Source: Dictyophora rubrovolvata
Lineage: Eukaryota; Basidiomycota; Agaricomycetes; Phallales; Phallaceae
Direction: 5' to 3'
Length of the DNA stretch: 64,000 bases
NCBI GenBank assembly: GCA_029959195.1
Contig: CP114122.1
Coordinates: 1,240,001-1,304,000, forward strand
Part shown: piece after piece, positions 48,046 through 61,033 of the stretch
Layout of the letters: each line of letters begins with the position of its first letter
Numbering within the stretch: the first letter of the stretch is position 1
Program-made: the position numbers and the translations under genes
Notes under the pieces: model-generated
What the model was told of the DNA's origin: nothing
What the model saw: the letters and a program-made list of their open reading frames with translations, nothing else
Database searches by the model: none

Positions 48046-48618
48046 AGCTTCCCCAAAGTGTAGCAACGTTTTCGGACGTAACCCAGGTTTTTGTACCATT
48101 AAGCTATGCATGTAAATGTGGATTGGATCTGTTTGTCATCTATTCTATCCATAACGCATTAAATCTCGCATCTAGTACCGTCTTAGGCTTCCTAGTCGTG
48201 TTCAATAATTATTCTACTCGCACAAGTTTTCACGTTCCCTTAATCCTGGCTGATAAATGTTCGTGTGGGTGTTGATATGCTGGCCTCTCCTGTTGATGTT
48301 ATCATAATTTGATATCAATCGTCGAGATAACTCTGAGTAATGACAATAAGGGGAAGAAGACAAGCTCGGGTTTTTGAGCCGGAATGAGTCGAATACTGTG
48401 GACCGTTCGATTGTTTTAAGGACCCAGATTAAATGAGTAAACTTTTGGAGAGCTTGCGAGCCTGTGAAATGGGGATCGAACCGCACCCGGCTGAAACTTC
48501 GGGAAATCAGCGGGCGTTGAATCCGATATTTGACAGTACTTAAACATATTTTAAACATAAATTCTAAATTGCCGAAGTGCAAAGGCCTATATGGCGTAGA
48601 AACATCTCTCAAAACGAT
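48046..48618. other. Intergenic region between convergent genes
   Basis: This 0.57-kb stretch holds no convincing gene. A GGATCGAACC-like string near 48473-48482 recalls a tRNA T-arm, but no cloverleaf forms around it. Confidence 0.55.
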
Positions 48619-50719
48619 TTATAAAAGCATTATATGCAACATACCCGGAAGACCCTGTTCGTCTATGACATTGATACAAACGAATTGTGGAGTTTTCCCT
48701 TCCGGAGGATGGATTTGAAATTGCTCAAAGACAATACCTGGACAAGGAGCTGCTGCGCTACAATTTAAATTGACCACTAGACTCGGTGTTAGCACCCTAC
48801 ATGTCGGTTTGCTTGAAGTTCGAGAACTCACGTTGGCTTGAATTTGAAGTTCCAGAGAAGTTGATGAAATTTATGTTGCTCAATCGTAACTTGGATGGCA
48901 TATCACCTCTGTCTCAAGTGAGTAATTACATGTATAACACATATCTGCTTTTGAAAAACTTACGAATGACCCACATTGTCCTGTAAGATTTGCACGGGGA
49001 GTGCCACTCTGTCGCTAAATACATTCCTGGCAGTGACATTATTAACCCGCCCTGTTGACGACGATTGAGCAAAGATTATATATGATCAGACCCAAATGAC
49101 ACCGTACCGCCGCCTCCTCCGCCTCCTGTCGGAGGGGCTCCATTGTCGGTCCCTGTCCAAGTCTATGCATGTGTTTTTGAATGATTTACGTCACACCTAA
49201 AGAAGCGATACAGACCTTAAAATATACGCTATTGCCCATGTTTGGCTGGATAGCAGGATCAGGTCTTTGTGTCTAAATTCGAGAATTGAAGTCTAATAAG
49301 GACCCAAGAAAGGCAGCGTATCTCTCACAAATATATCTTCCAATGATATATTTTCGACTATGTCATTCTTTGAAACAAGTTCGTCATATACAAGTTCGTC
49401 ATATGAAAATATTTATGAAAAAGGATGACAGAACGTACCAAGTACTGATACTGCCCCAGACTTCCGAAGGCAATACCGTTGCCTCCTCGACATGTTATGT
49501 TTCTTGCAACGACATTCGTGGAATTCTTTGAAAAAATAAAATAAGGTGACATGTCGAAACTTCAACAGATGACTTACTCCCTTGATTGCAATGCAGTCGT
49601 CGCCAGTAGTGACCTGACGTTCAATTCGTTATTAGCCATAAGAACGTATGCAGTCAGTGAAATGAGGACTGACATCCCAATCAAGTAAGGTGATACTATC
49701 AGATCGATAGGTATCGATCCCTGAAAATTGGTGGTTTGGAAACACGAAGGAGATAAAAGGGAATAGAGATCATACCATCGGTGTTCCAGACAATACTAGC
49801 AACATTACACAAATTATTCTCGTAAATTACCGGAAGTCAAAACAGTTTAACCTACTTCTGACCGGAAAATTCTGGTATTGAAGTGAGTTTGGAAATCATC
49901 ACGTCATAACTACACTCCTTACTGGGATTCACATTCGTGGCATTGCATGTGATGCCTTGATAAAGGACATCCTTGCTTTCGGCCACAGCATTACACCAGA
50001 ATGGGGGACTATTAATTTTGAAGTTTAAAATAGACCCTCTGTTGACCCGATACAAAGTCAACGAAACAGGTCGACCATCGCCATCTTCTCTCGGAAACTC
50101 TGGAGTCGTGAAAAGGTCCCACCATGCCTGATTGAAAATTGATTTAAACACGGTGGCATATCAGTGTAATAACTACCTGACCATTCCCTTCAAGTCCACC
50201 GGAACTGAATCCATTCACAGTAAAATCTTCTCCGGTTATGACGAACCAAGAGGCTTGATCCTGAAAGCTCGTTTTGAGAAAAGATTCAAGGGGTAAATGT
50301 ACCCAATTACTTGAATGAATATGACACGATACGTGTTTTCACTTTGCAACCAATAGTTAATGTCCAGTTTAAACTGGTACGTGTCGGTCTAAAATACTCA
50401 GAAACATAAGGAGTGAGCATACATTCAGGACACCATGAAGATCGACAGTAGAGGATTTAAGGTCCCAAGTCATTTTTCTGATCACGATGTGAAAATACAG
50501 GGAGACAGCTGTGACTTTGGGTCAATACCTGGTAATGTTATAATCCCCTGGCCCTATGAAAACATGTCCATTTCGCCCGCACTCGGAAATTGCGTCCAGT
50601 ACCTGAGTTGTATCATCCTCACCGTGACCTAAGGGCTTTATTGAACATGTTTTGCCTTGCGAAAATTTCACGAGCGTGAAGATTAATCCGACGAGAGTCA
50701 AAAAAGGAGGGAGGTGCAT
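48619..50719 (-). CDS. GH28 polygalacturonase-like protein, copy 1
   Basis: This multi-exon secreted enzyme starts MHLPPFLTLVGLIFTLVKFS (signal peptide), then KTCSIKPLGHGEDDTTQVL, the usual GH28 opening. GH28 enzymes hydrolyse pectic homogalacturonan or rhamnogalacturonan with a right-handed beta-helix. Catalytic motifs are present as NTDGIDTYRS (joined across an intron) and GDDCIAIKG. The position of the canonical GHG is CRGGNGIAFGSLGQ, with Asn for His. A loop with PPTGGGGGG occurs downstream. The C-terminus ends after EQGLPGMLHIMLL at 48619. The gene has the same exon layout as the neighbouring copy, so the two arose by tandem duplication. I infer an exo-acting or rhamnogalacturonase-like subfamily. 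Confidence 0.85.
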
Positions 50720-51073
50720 AACAGTTTCCCAGTCATGTCGTTGACTGAATAGAATAGATTAATATCCCACTTGAACGGCACATGACTTCGTTGTACTTCG
50801 AAAGTCGGTCCGGTAGATGTTGAAGTTACAAGGTGGAGGCGAGGGCTCATAGTCATGATGGGTAGTCATGCAGGTCATGCGTGACAGTTTGGTGGATTTG
50901 TTTTATAAAGCGATGACGTTTAGGAAGGGTTCTTCATGACACGAGCTACTAGCCGATGTGTATTTGATGCCACGTTACTTATACACGAGAGAAAAAACAA
51001 ATTATTGCAGCACGAAACGTCAAGCGGAGGCACAAGGCCCTGCATAATAATTATAGATTTTGGGAATGGAGTA
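50720..51073. other. Spacer between tandem GH28 genes
   Basis: This 0.35-kb spacer contains the promoter of copy 1 and the 3' end of copy 2. A TTTATAAA box occurs near 50903-50910. No gene is seen. Confidence 0.5.
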
Positions 51074-53098
51074 TCAAAGATTTATTATCTCACCAGGTAG
51101 TCCTTCTTCACTTAACACGTTTGAGCAAATAAATCGAGAAACACTTCCTGAAGGCGGTTCAACATCAAACTTGGAGAAGCCAATTCCGGGACAGGGTGCT
51201 GCCGGACTACACTCGATATCAACCACTAGTACATATATATTAGTGAAAGTATGGGTAAAATATCTGAATAGTTCCTCACATGTTCCAGAGAGTGCTGTTC
51301 CTGTGAAGTTAATAAAGGTCAGGTTACTGAACTGCAGTTTTGAAGGTAAATCTTCGCTATTCGAAATGTAAATGATGTGTTCCGAACCAAAGAGATACTC
51401 ACGATTGAGCACCGTTTGTTTGATACAAGTGAACGGGAAGGGAAACTCTATCGTTGAAAACATTCCGTGCAATGACATTATTTACTCTCCCTGCATATAG
51501 TCAGGGATAGAATTTTCAGGTACAAATTCTTGCTGACCACCACCCCCTCCTCCACCTGTGGGAGGGACTCCATTGACGCTACCATCCCATGACTTAGACG
51601 CCAGTTAATATCACAGCTGTAGCATTAGTACATGACGCACTTTGAAATATACACTCGTTCCCATATTGGGTTGTATAGTAGAAGGGAGGCGTTCAGTCTG
51701 TAATGCATGTTATGCAAACCTCGCAATTCACAAGTAGGAGATTTCTCGTACACGAACGTCCTCAATCAAAACGTTTTCGACAATATCATTCTTAGAAATA
51801 ATAAATTTAGCCTACATCAATATCTGTGATAAAAACGACTTACAAACTGGTCATATTGCCCTAAGCTGCCAAAAGCAATTCCATTACCGCCTCGACAAGT
51901 AATATTGCGCGCAATAATATTGGTGGAATTCTGGAATTATGATAAGCACAATGTATGTATGCAACACACATATCAAACTTACCCCTTTAATAGCTAAGCA
52001 ATCGTCGCCAGATGTCACCTGGAGAGCTAGCAATGCATCACTTGATAATTATCCGCAATCAAAGCGCCTTACATCCCAATGTAATAGTTTAACATTGTTA
52101 GATCGGTATGTATCAATGCCTTCATGGATCAGGTTGGATTACCGGAAAGAAAGATAGTTTCGCATACCATCCGTGTTGGGCACAATGCTTCTCGATATAA
52201 AAAATCAAAGATGTAGATAGTTTTTTTAAAAAACGTACTTTTGGTTGAAAAATGCTATCCTATCGTGAGAAAGACGATGATTATTCGGGGTAACGACGTT
52301 CACCTGGGTTTACATTCGTAGCATTGCAGGTCATTCCATCATATGTAACATCTGCACTGTCTGCGACGGCATTGCACCAGAAAGGCGGGGAGTTGATTTT
52401 GAAATTCGAAATTGTCCCTCGAGTCACGTTTGAAAGTGTTAATGAGACAGGTCGACCATCTCCGTCCTCTCGTGTGTGGTTAGTAAAGTATTCCCACCAG
52501 GGCTGAGAGTGAATCAGTAGCGACTATTAGAGACTTCTAGTGCCTTGTGAACTTGCCTGCCCATTGCCTTGAATTCCTCCAGTATTATGTGCATTTACCG
52601 TGAAGTCGTGCCCGGTAATGACAAACCAAGATGCTTGATCCTACCAGATTATTGAAATTGGATGCATTTAGGAGGGTGGAACCACGTACTTGTATGAATA
52701 TTACTCGATATGTGCTTTCGCTCTGCAACCAATAGTTGATATTCGGAACGAACTATAAAATAGTCAAATTGATTATCTTGACAAGGAAAGTTCCGTACAT
52801 TCAGATAACCTTTTAAATCAACTGCAACAGACTGAAGATCCCAGGTCATTTTCCTATGGCAAATTGAGACCGGCAATAATCGGCATCAACCCCATACATA
52901 CCTGGTGATGTTATAATATCCTTCAGTAAGAATGACACGTCCACCGTGGCCGCACTGCTTTATAGCGTTAAGAACCTGGTCTGTATCGTCTCTTCCATGT
53001 CCGAGAGGGGTCAATAAACATGTCTTGTCGCCATTGCTGAAGGCCAAACATAAACCCAGACAAAGGAAAAGAGTGACAAATAAAAGTTTGAACATCAT
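51074..53098 (-). CDS. GH28 polygalacturonase-like protein, copy 2
   Basis: This is the paralogue of copy 1, in the same orientation directly upstream of it. It starts with MMFKLLFVTLFLCLGLCLAF (signal peptide), then KTCLLTPLGHGRDDTDQVL. The segment YNITR joined to KMTWDLQSVAVDLKGYLN is close to copy 1. The motifs NTDGIDTYRSNN, GDDCLAIKG and CRGGNGIAFGSLGQY are all present, with the same Asn-for-His change. It also has LPSTIQPNMGTS and a PPTGGGGGG loop, and ends GLPGEIINL. A TATATAA-like box lies about 35 bp upstream of the start. By eye the N-terminal segments of the two copies are roughly two-thirds identical. Confidence 0.85.
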
Positions 53099-53477
53099 GT
53101 AGTGCTGAATTTGGATTGTCCAAAATGTCAATTATATAGTACACCAATAGGGAAGGCGGCCCGTTGGAACTTGGAGCTCGGAGAGCCACTAGTCATGCCC
53201 AATGATCAGCTGATGATACAGATTCACAAAAATGTGCGTGGTTCAATGAAAATTTATAAGAAAAGGACGCGTGATATGCTTAAAGGTAGCTAGGCAAGCA
53301 AGTTCTAATTTCTAGGACAAAGGCTTGAAGTGGACGCAGGTAATCGGAGTTTCGGCTATTATTACGTAAATTCTGAACCACCGCTTTGTGCCACCAACCA
53401 GCTTGTTGAGTCTTTAGGATCTCACAGTTTACGGTCCTAGTCTCTTCATTTATACCTGAGGTCTTATGTTGATTTAG
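53099..53477. other. Divergent intergenic region, GH28 copy 2 / RTF1
   Basis: This 0.38-kb stretch carries the two promoters. It has a TATA-like motif on the GH28 side and no clear motif on the RTF1 side. Confidence 0.5.
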
Positions 53478-55570
53478 ATGTCGGACGACGATATCGATGT
53501 AGAACTCCTCGCTCTAGCCGGAGATGGACATGAAAAACCCCGCAAGAAACGTCAAAACTCATCGTCAGGCAAACTACCGCCTGCCAAGAGGAGGAAGCCT
53601 GAGTGAGTTTTTGCATGTATTGATCGACTTGTATGTTTACATTTGAAATTAAGCATGTCCTCAGAGTACGCCTCTGATATGGAACCTGAAAGCGAAGATG
53701 ACGCCAATCCATATCCACTTGAAGGAAAGTATGAGAGCGAGGCAGATCGAGCTAGGTGGGGGCTACAATGTCGATGTAGTGACCCTATCTGATATTATCA
53801 GACTCTTACAACTCCCGGAGGTTGAACGGGAGGCAGTTTTAGCTGCGCGTCTGGAAGAGCTGCAGCGGTATCAAGATAAAGTTAATTTGGAAAACATGCT
53901 GAAAGCCCAATCGGGCGGAGGCGATGAATTGGCTAACCAAAAACGTGTTATACTTTTTTCTTTGAAATATTTAGGGGCTGACCAATTCTTGCTTTCTAGG
54001 GAAGTCTGTCAAGGGTGAGAAATCAAAGAAGTTGGATGAGTTACGGGCTAAGCGCAAGGCCAAGGAGGATAGAAGCAAAGTGCGTTGTTGTTATTGTCTG
54101 TATGTTGAAAGGATTCCAATTATATTATTATAGGCGTACAAAGATAAACCTGTGTCGCCCGTAGATCACAAGAGGAGTCCGTCGTCCGAACCAGAACTTT
54201 CGGATGTGACAGATGAAGAAGGTGAAATTAACAAAGAAGAGGAAGAGGACCGGCGAATCCAGGAATTGTATAAGTCGTCCAAGCCAGACAAACTTACTCG
54301 GGAGGATTTAGAAAAAATGAGAGTGTCTAGAAGTCAGATCGCCAAGCATTTTTATAATCCGTGGTTTGAAGATTGGATAATTGGTATTTGAGCATTTTAT
54401 AGTGTTTGTGTATTAATATTTATTATCAATTGATTTGCCAGGTTCTTGGGTGCGGTATTTAATAGGAGAGGACCCGTCGGGAGAACATATATATCGTATA
54501 TGTGAGGTTAAAAGTGAGACTTAGGCCCCGCTCACCCTAATTATTTCTCGCTAATATCATAAACCATTTAGATGTAGTTTCCGCACCAAAAAATTATAAA
54601 GTTGATGACATTTTCGTTAATCGGATGCTCGAGCTCGGTCATGGCAAGGCTATCAAAACCTTTCCCATGGACAAGGTATCCAACTCCACATTCACAGATG
54701 TATGTTCATACATTCATATGATCCGTCCATCTTGCTAAGTTTTCGTGTAGAAGGAGTTTGATAGAATAATGAAGGTCATAGAAGAGGAAAAGATTGAGCT
54801 TTCGAGTCGCCGTGTTATAGATAAAAAAATCGAACAGTTGCGGAAGTTGCCAGACACCCCTTTGACAGAGGTATGTGTGCTACCTTTCGGGCAATTTCGG
54901 ACATTTAAATATACTTGTTTCCTTTCCTTACTCATAGGCCGATATTACGGCTATGATAGCGCGAAAGAACGCTATCAATCCCAACAACGCTTCTGCGTCG
55001 CAGGCTTTTAACAGGAAGGTCGAATTAACTCAGAAACGTCATTTGGCCATTAAACGACAAGACTATAAGGAAGTCGCTGAAATAGATAAGGAATTAGAGT
55101 CTCTGGTAGCAACACAACCATCTGTGAGTAGTCGTCGAGAACGGGGTGATGGCCAAGCAGACTTGATGGCGAAAGTCAATGAACGAAATCGGCGGGCCAA
55201 CCTTGAAGCAGTCCGTAAAGCTGAGGCAGAGCTGGCCGCACGCAAGCGACAAGAACGCAAAGCTCTTGCTAATGCCGTTGCAACAAGCACATCCTCCGTT
55301 CCTGACGTTACTGCGCGAGTAAGGCCCATCTCGAGATTACAGTACGACACTGCGTAAGTCTCAGGTTTTTTTACATGTTGCTTTTTGTCATCCATTTGTT
55401 GATTTTACTATAGACTTTCAACACCTCAAGGAACACCCCCACGTTCAGTTTCCCCTCTACCCTCTTCACAAACTAGTAGCATATCTACATCTGCCGTGAC
55501 AAGACCTGCCAATGGTTCGATTGAGGCTCGCGTCATCGATTCCATCCATATTGAATTAGATGATTTCTGA
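53478..55570 (+). CDS. RTF1: RTF1, Paf1-complex subunit with Plus3 domain
   Basis: About nine exons. RTF1 couples the Paf1 complex to SPT5 and stimulates H2B ubiquitylation and co-transcriptional chromatin marks. The acidic, basic-patched N-terminus (MSDDDIDVELLALAGDG, PRKKRQNS) leads to RLLQLPEVEREAVLAARLEE. The Plus3 domain starts at LTREDLEKMRVSRSQIAKHF and continues through PWFEDWIIGSWVRYLIG and DVVSAPKNYKV to the region around FVNRMLELGHGKAIKTFPMD. After it come SSRRVIDKKIEQLRKLP, a segment from MIARKNAINPN onward, and a charged coiled coil with NERNRRANLEAVRKAEAELA. The C-terminus ends IDSIHIELDDF. Confidence 0.92.
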
Positions 55571-55822
55571 GATATCTCGTTTCAATGCTTTCCTAATTTT
55601 GCATCGTACATATAGGGTTTTTTTCTACAATAATTATTAAGGTGGAATATTTATGTGTATATTAATAGCAAATTTTGTCAATGAGTGTTATATCTACTAC
55701 AGCACCTGGGCCCACAGCAGCCCACACTGCGTCGACAGTTCGACATTTCGCTAACTTCCAAAGCACGAGGAACGTCGTGCTGTATCTTTATTGCTGCAGG
55801 ACCCCTTCATTGATTTGTCGAT

Positions 55823-57195
55823 ATGGCTGCCTACTTCTTTGCCTCGCCGGTGGACATTGACATTAAGCTGGAAGATGAAGAAACACGTAAACAAGTCGAA
55901 CTCAAACTAGAGAAAGAGAGGAAGGAGTCATGCCCTATTTATTATGATGGAGAATCCATTGTAGGACAGGTGATTTGATTTTTTCTTTTTCTAGTGTTCC
56001 AGTACACTTAGAACTTGCAGGCTACTATACGCGTCCGAGATGGAAAGAAGTTAACTCATGACGGAATCAAGATTGAATTTATAGGCAGTATAGGTGGGTT
56101 TATATCTCATTGAATGATTGTGTAGTATTCACTTGGTTTTCAGAGCTTTTCTATGACCGCGGCCACCATCACGAATTCCTTTCGCTATCACAGGAGCTTG
56201 CTTCGCCTGGAGATATGCGACAAGCTCAAACCTTTGACTTTCACTTCAAAAATGTCGAGAAGCAATACGAAAGTTATCAAGGCATAAACGTAAAACTCAG
56301 GTGTGTTTTGATTAAATGCAAAGAAGATTTGCTAAGTACATTATTTCACTCTAGATATTTCGTCCGGCTGACAATATCTCGACGATTGGCGGATGTTGTC
56401 AAGGAAAAAGAAATTTGGGTCCATTCGTATCGCATGCCCGCGGACAATAATAATTCAATAAAAATGGAGGTTGGAATCGAAGACTGTTTACACATCGAGT
56501 TTGAGTACAACAAATCAAAGTGAGTGTTAACTTCTGCGTGTCGAAGGGTTGTTCTTACTCTCTTCAGATATCATTTGAAAGATGTCATTGTTGGAAAAAT
56601 CTACTTTTTATTAGTCCGAATAAAGATCAAACACATGGAATTGTCGATAATTCGTCGCGAAACAACAGGAACAGTGCCTAATCAGTATAATGAAAGCGAA
56701 ACGATCACAAAGTTCGAAATCATGGATGGGGCGCCTGTTCGAGGTTGGTTATCGTCAAGGTTTTGGCTTTCAATTCTTTGGTTGAACTTCCATTATTAGG
56801 GGAGACGATCCCTATTCGATTATTCTTAGGAGGGTTCGAGCTGACGCCGACGTATCGAGAGGTCAATAAGAAGTTCACCACTCGCTACTATCTCAATTTG
56901 GTGCTTATTGACGAAGAGAACCGACGATACTTCAAGCAACAGGTTAGTTAACTATAGTTGATTATCTTACAATTGTGTTCATAATCTATCTTAGGAGATT
57001 ACTATTTATCGGATTCCAGAGGTATTTATGCCTACTCATCAGCTTCGAGATAGTAATTCACGTTCTCTTCTAGAATTAAAAAGTTATTCATTTTTATGTA
57101 CTATTAGTATCTACACTATATGGCACGAGTTACGTGTTCTCTATCTATTTGAGACTTCATATGTCAGCCGAACAAATCAATCGATCATGCTTTGA
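55823..57195 (+). CDS. VPS26: Retromer subunit VPS26
   Basis: Vps26 is an arrestin-like subunit of the endosomal retromer complex, which recycles cargo receptors. Exon 1 is 55823-55969 (MAAYFFASPVDIDIKLEDEE, YYDGESIVGQ), joined to ATIRVRDGKKLTHDGIKIEF and IGSIELFYDRGHHHEF. Further family blocks are [92 protein letters not shown] and FTTRYYLNLVLIDEENRRYF. The usual end (EITIYRIPE) is reached near 57024, at about 300 residues. The frame then runs on to a stop at 57195. Either the tail is extended or a final intron after 57024 is missed. Confidence 0.92.
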
Positions 57196-57501
57196 GGTGG
57201 AGAGCAAAGAAAATGCACCTCAACATTCTGGCTGCTGTAATGACACCTGTAGGTTCAAATCTCTATGCTAATGGCGAAAAGAAAGGTACTACAGTGGTTA
57301 TATTAAATGTATGGATGACATCGAAGGTGGTACAAGCAAGAAGTCGATTGTATACAACGTTGATAATATACCAAAAAGAAAAGGACAAAATCCCTTAGCC
57401 ATTAAAATAATGAAAATGAATCTCTGAACGTACTCAATACGCTAAAGATTCTTTTGAAATCGAAACAAGCGGGGTTGAAAAACAAGAAATAGAATCCTTT
57501 C
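57196..57501. other. Intergenic region between convergent genes
   Basis: This 0.3-kb AT-rich spacer lies downstream of VPS26 and downstream of the membrane-protein gene. A short frame at 57192-57398 has no motif. If VPS26 has another small exon, it would lie here. Confidence 0.5.
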
Positions 57502-59681
57502 TCAAATGTACTCGAATCCCAAGACTGCCGGTTTCTCTAGAAAAGTCTCCGATGCATCCCTGTCGATTCTGTACTGTGAATGGAAGACAATAGTGTTCCT
57601 TTCTTCGTCTTCTATTCCACTCACACTCCTCCGCATAGGGGACATCTGGGCAGGAGGCGTCCTTTGTGCCGGGCTAATGGACCGGATTCGAATGATCTTG
57701 CCTCCATGTCCCCACGGATCGTTGACGATATCATCGATGCAACCAATGTCCCGCGATCGGGATTTCATCAGGGACTCCCCTCTCTGCCCAGCTGTGTCTC
57801 CAACAAAGGATGATATCTGACTTGATGTACGTCCATCAAAGCTCCTGACTCCGATGGAATTGGCCGCTCTCCGTCTGTTTGCCGGAATTTCAAATCGAGC
57901 TGAAGACGCTGAAATTGACGCAGTGTTTGCTGTAGGACCGCTTGAAAGACGAGGTGTTAACATAAGCGACGGGCTCGTTCGTATAGTCTCCCGGTAGCTC
58001 CATTCTTCATCTTCAACAGAAGTCGATATACTGAACCGGGAAACCGCGGTTCGGCCGGTGGGTACGTAGCCAAAAGGGGTATAAAATCCCACTTGCTTAT
58101 CAACGAAACTGGGGTAAGACATTGTGCTTCCAACATCTGGACTCATTGCCCGATTTTTCCAATTCAGACGCGAACTTGGTCGGCTCTGAGCCGGAGAAGA
58201 AACGTGCCTGTCATATCGCGTAGTACTGGCTATTGGAGTCATAGCATGAGGAGGAAGACTAGGGAAACGGGAAGCTAATTCGAGCACAGCTTCTGACGAT
58301 GACGACGACGAATCTGAAGCCATAGACCAACTGCTGGATAGAGATGCTTGGTCGTCCAAAGCCTTCTCGAGAGACTCAGTTTCTTGTCTGAGACCTTCTT
58401 CTATGGCGGAAAGACGCGTTTTAACACGTGCAGGAAGCCCAGAGAAACTCAATTTCGAAAAACGAACATCCAGAACGGGGGCTGCTTTTCCATCCCAATG
58501 GACCGTTACTCGCTGAGGTACGGTTGGCGCATTAAAATGACTTTCAAGTTGACCGTTAAACTTATTGAATGTAGAATTGGAGCCTAGGGACAATGGTAAT
58601 AGACTTGCTTTTTTGGTCCGGTTTTCCATTTGCGCGACATGAAAACTAGCTGCATTAGGAGACAGCTGTTGGAAAGTTGATGTGCGAGGATTTGAGATAA
58701 CAAGTCGGGAAGCCCCCTCCATGGGACTACTCTGCTCACTTCGTATTGTTCGGACATTTGTTTCGAATTGTACAAAATCTTCCACTACGTTTAACCTATT
58801 GGTTGGTAAGTCTAGAGATCTAGGCAAAAATAAAATGACAAAAAAGAGGCTGACCCTTTAATGACGCCGATGATGACTGCACCCCGTCCAAAAAGTCGTA
58901 ACAATCTCCGGGCCAAAACGATAGCAAAGCATGTTTCAGCGAAACCTACGATGGATTCAATTGTTCCTAATTTTAAACCCGCGGAAAGCCAGCCCAGGCC
59001 ACGAAAAAGGTGTATTTGTTCCGCAGAGCCACGATGAATTTCTTCAAAACGTCGTTCGTCAATGAAAGCACGGATGACGCGCACGAACGTTAGCGTGAAA
59101 AGTGTCGCTTGGAACAGCACGAGAAGTACTAGAGTGGCTGAGGAGAAAAATAACGAGATATGTTGGAATGTATCATTCGAAAATCCAACGGCAAGGATAG
59201 GAGCTCTGCCAGCTGTAATAAGACTCCGGTGCGATACCCCAAGAAGGGATCCTAGCTCATTAAATACGATGATCAAAGGTATGGTCACGGATAGTAATAC
59301 TATCAACATGAGTCTGAACCGCGATGGAATCGAGTTTGTAAGGCTGGACTTCGCAAATAATAGGAGGAACAAAAGATATGCGAATAACGGGACGAAGGAT
59401 AGTGCTGCAATTATGAAATCGACGACTGAAAACGCTTGCTGAGAAGCTGATATACCCGATACGAGATGAGCAAGAAAGTCAAGGAGTGCGAGCGAGAAGA
59501 AGGAGAGGCCGTCGAATACTAAAACCCAGCGTTTGGGGCCGCGGAGAGAAGAGTCAGCGAAAGCCAGAATAAGAGAAAACAAAGCTTCAACGGCCGCAGG
59601 AGCAAAGACAGCGATACTCTGACCCTTCGTTAAATCCTGGCAACGTAAATTTGGTGCCAAAGATAAACAAATGTAATTCAT
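57502..59681 (-). CDS. Polytopic membrane protein with long disordered tail, 714 aa
   Basis: Exons 59681-58855 and 58819-57502 join as IKG-SLDLPTNRLNVVED. The N-terminal 275 residues contain about six or seven hydrophobic segments, e.g. FAPAAVEALFSLILAF, VVDFIIAALSFVPLFAYLLF, RLMLIVLLSVTIPLIIVFN and ISLFFSSATLVLLVLFQ. The C-terminal 440 residues are Ser/Arg-rich and probably cytoplasmic. The layout recalls fungal seven-helix membrane proteins with long regulatory tails, but no receptor motif is evident. It may be a basidiomycete-specific family. Confidence 0.72.
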
Positions 59682-60246
59682 TCAGAAACCACGGGGAACA
59701 TTCAGGGGTCCCGCCGAGAAAGAAAAGAATGGAAAGCAGACCAGCTACAAAACAGAAAAGAAGGAAGGAAGAAGGGAACTCTTGCTAAATGTACAAGGTC
59801 TTGGCCTGACCTGACCAGAGGAGGGAAGTATTGCCGTTAGCCGTGCAGCTCTTGTGGCCTGAATCATCGTCATGACGGCCAATTATCAAGTAAGCGCCTA
59901 CGAAGGGAAATACACGTATATTTTGGGCATCAATTAAATTTTAAAAAAAATTCATGCGTGATACGAACAGTTCTGGAGCACGGTGATCAAACCGGGTACT
60001 TTCCAAGCCGAAAAACAGAGAGAGAACATAGCGAGATAATACATTTATGTACATACTACACTTGAGGTGAAGGAGATCTTTCATATGACGTAAAAATTCC
60101 GCGTTGTAGAGTATTCTAAGAAAAATGTGATACCAACTGTCGAGTAAGGGTTGAACCTAGAAATGCGAAGAATCATGGGGTGGGTTGAATATATACCATA
60201 AGGAGAACAAAAAGTGTTTGGAATAGGAAATGATAACATCAGCTGC
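59682..60246. other. Intergenic region
   Basis: This 0.57-kb stretch separates two minus-strand genes. It should contain the promoter of the membrane-protein gene (right of 59681) and the 3' end of the CBS gene. A poly-T-rich TTTTAAAAAAAA tract lies near 59938-59950. No gene is seen. Confidence 0.5.
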
Positions 60247-61033
60247 CTAGAACCCTCGTCTTGAAACGAAATTCTGAAACCATTTTAAAAAAGGCTAAGA
60301 ACGAAAAGAGCTGTGAAACTACCTCGAGATCCGCGGGTGTTGCGACAGCAAGAACGAATTTTCGATCACTATCTGTGACTGGAAAGATTACTATTAGTCA
60401 AACCTTCCTGCAGTTTGTATAACAGAATATTTACCTAGGACGAATTTGTTGCCTTTCAAGAAAGCTTCTAGTTCCTCTAGCGGCGTTGATGGAGTTATAA
60501 TGGTATACTTTTCTGTCGCTGAACGTTTAAATTTTGCAGTCATTGCAGCTGAGACAGGGTCGGTCTAATCGGAGCCGTTAAAGTATTATATACCGAAAAT
60601 TCATATAAAGTGACCTACCGGATTTACTCTACCAGCTTGCCACTCTGACTTGAGAGCTGCAACGTCAATATAACCTATCGGCTTTCGCCCTTTGACTGTT
60701 AGAACTCTGGATGATTGGCAGTATGAGTGAACGCGGAACTTTTGAACATCTAGGCGGCCATGCTCACGGTATATATGAGAAATCTCTATCGTAAGCGAGC
60801 TCAATCGCTAGTGCAATAGGCTCATTTTCAGGTAATGAGAAAGCCGGAGGTAACTGTAGATCCTATTAATTCAAATGACGAACGGCGAGATGAGTAACTC
60901 GTATGGAGGATAACGTCAGAATAGGTCAGCATACCTCGACTACAGCGCCGCGATATTTGTCAGAGGGATATGCATTAATATGTAGGCTTTGTTGGAAAAT
61001 ATTGGATGATGTAGGAGCTGCGAGCGTTGTCAT
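60247..61033 (-). CDS. CBS-domain protein
   Basis: Spliced minus-strand exons give MTTLAAPTSSNIFQQSLHIN, then YRGAVVE joined to DLQLPPAFSLPENEP and AIELAYDRDFSYIPVLTVKG. The first CBS motif ends with KPIGYIDVAALKSEWQAG. A second follows: DPVSAAMTAKFKRS, YTIITPSTPLEELEAFL, then VTDSDRKFVLAVATPADLE and a last exon NFVSRRGF. CBS pairs usually bind adenosine nucleotides and act as energy sensors. This stand-alone fungal family has no established function that I know. The protein is about 170 residues long. The gene is divergent from CAC2. Confidence 0.82.

Noticed and set aside
48430-48560. GGATCGAACC string resembling the reverse complement of a tRNA T-arm
   Set aside because: The flanking bases do not pair into a T stem, and no anticodon arm or acceptor stem can be drawn at the right distance.
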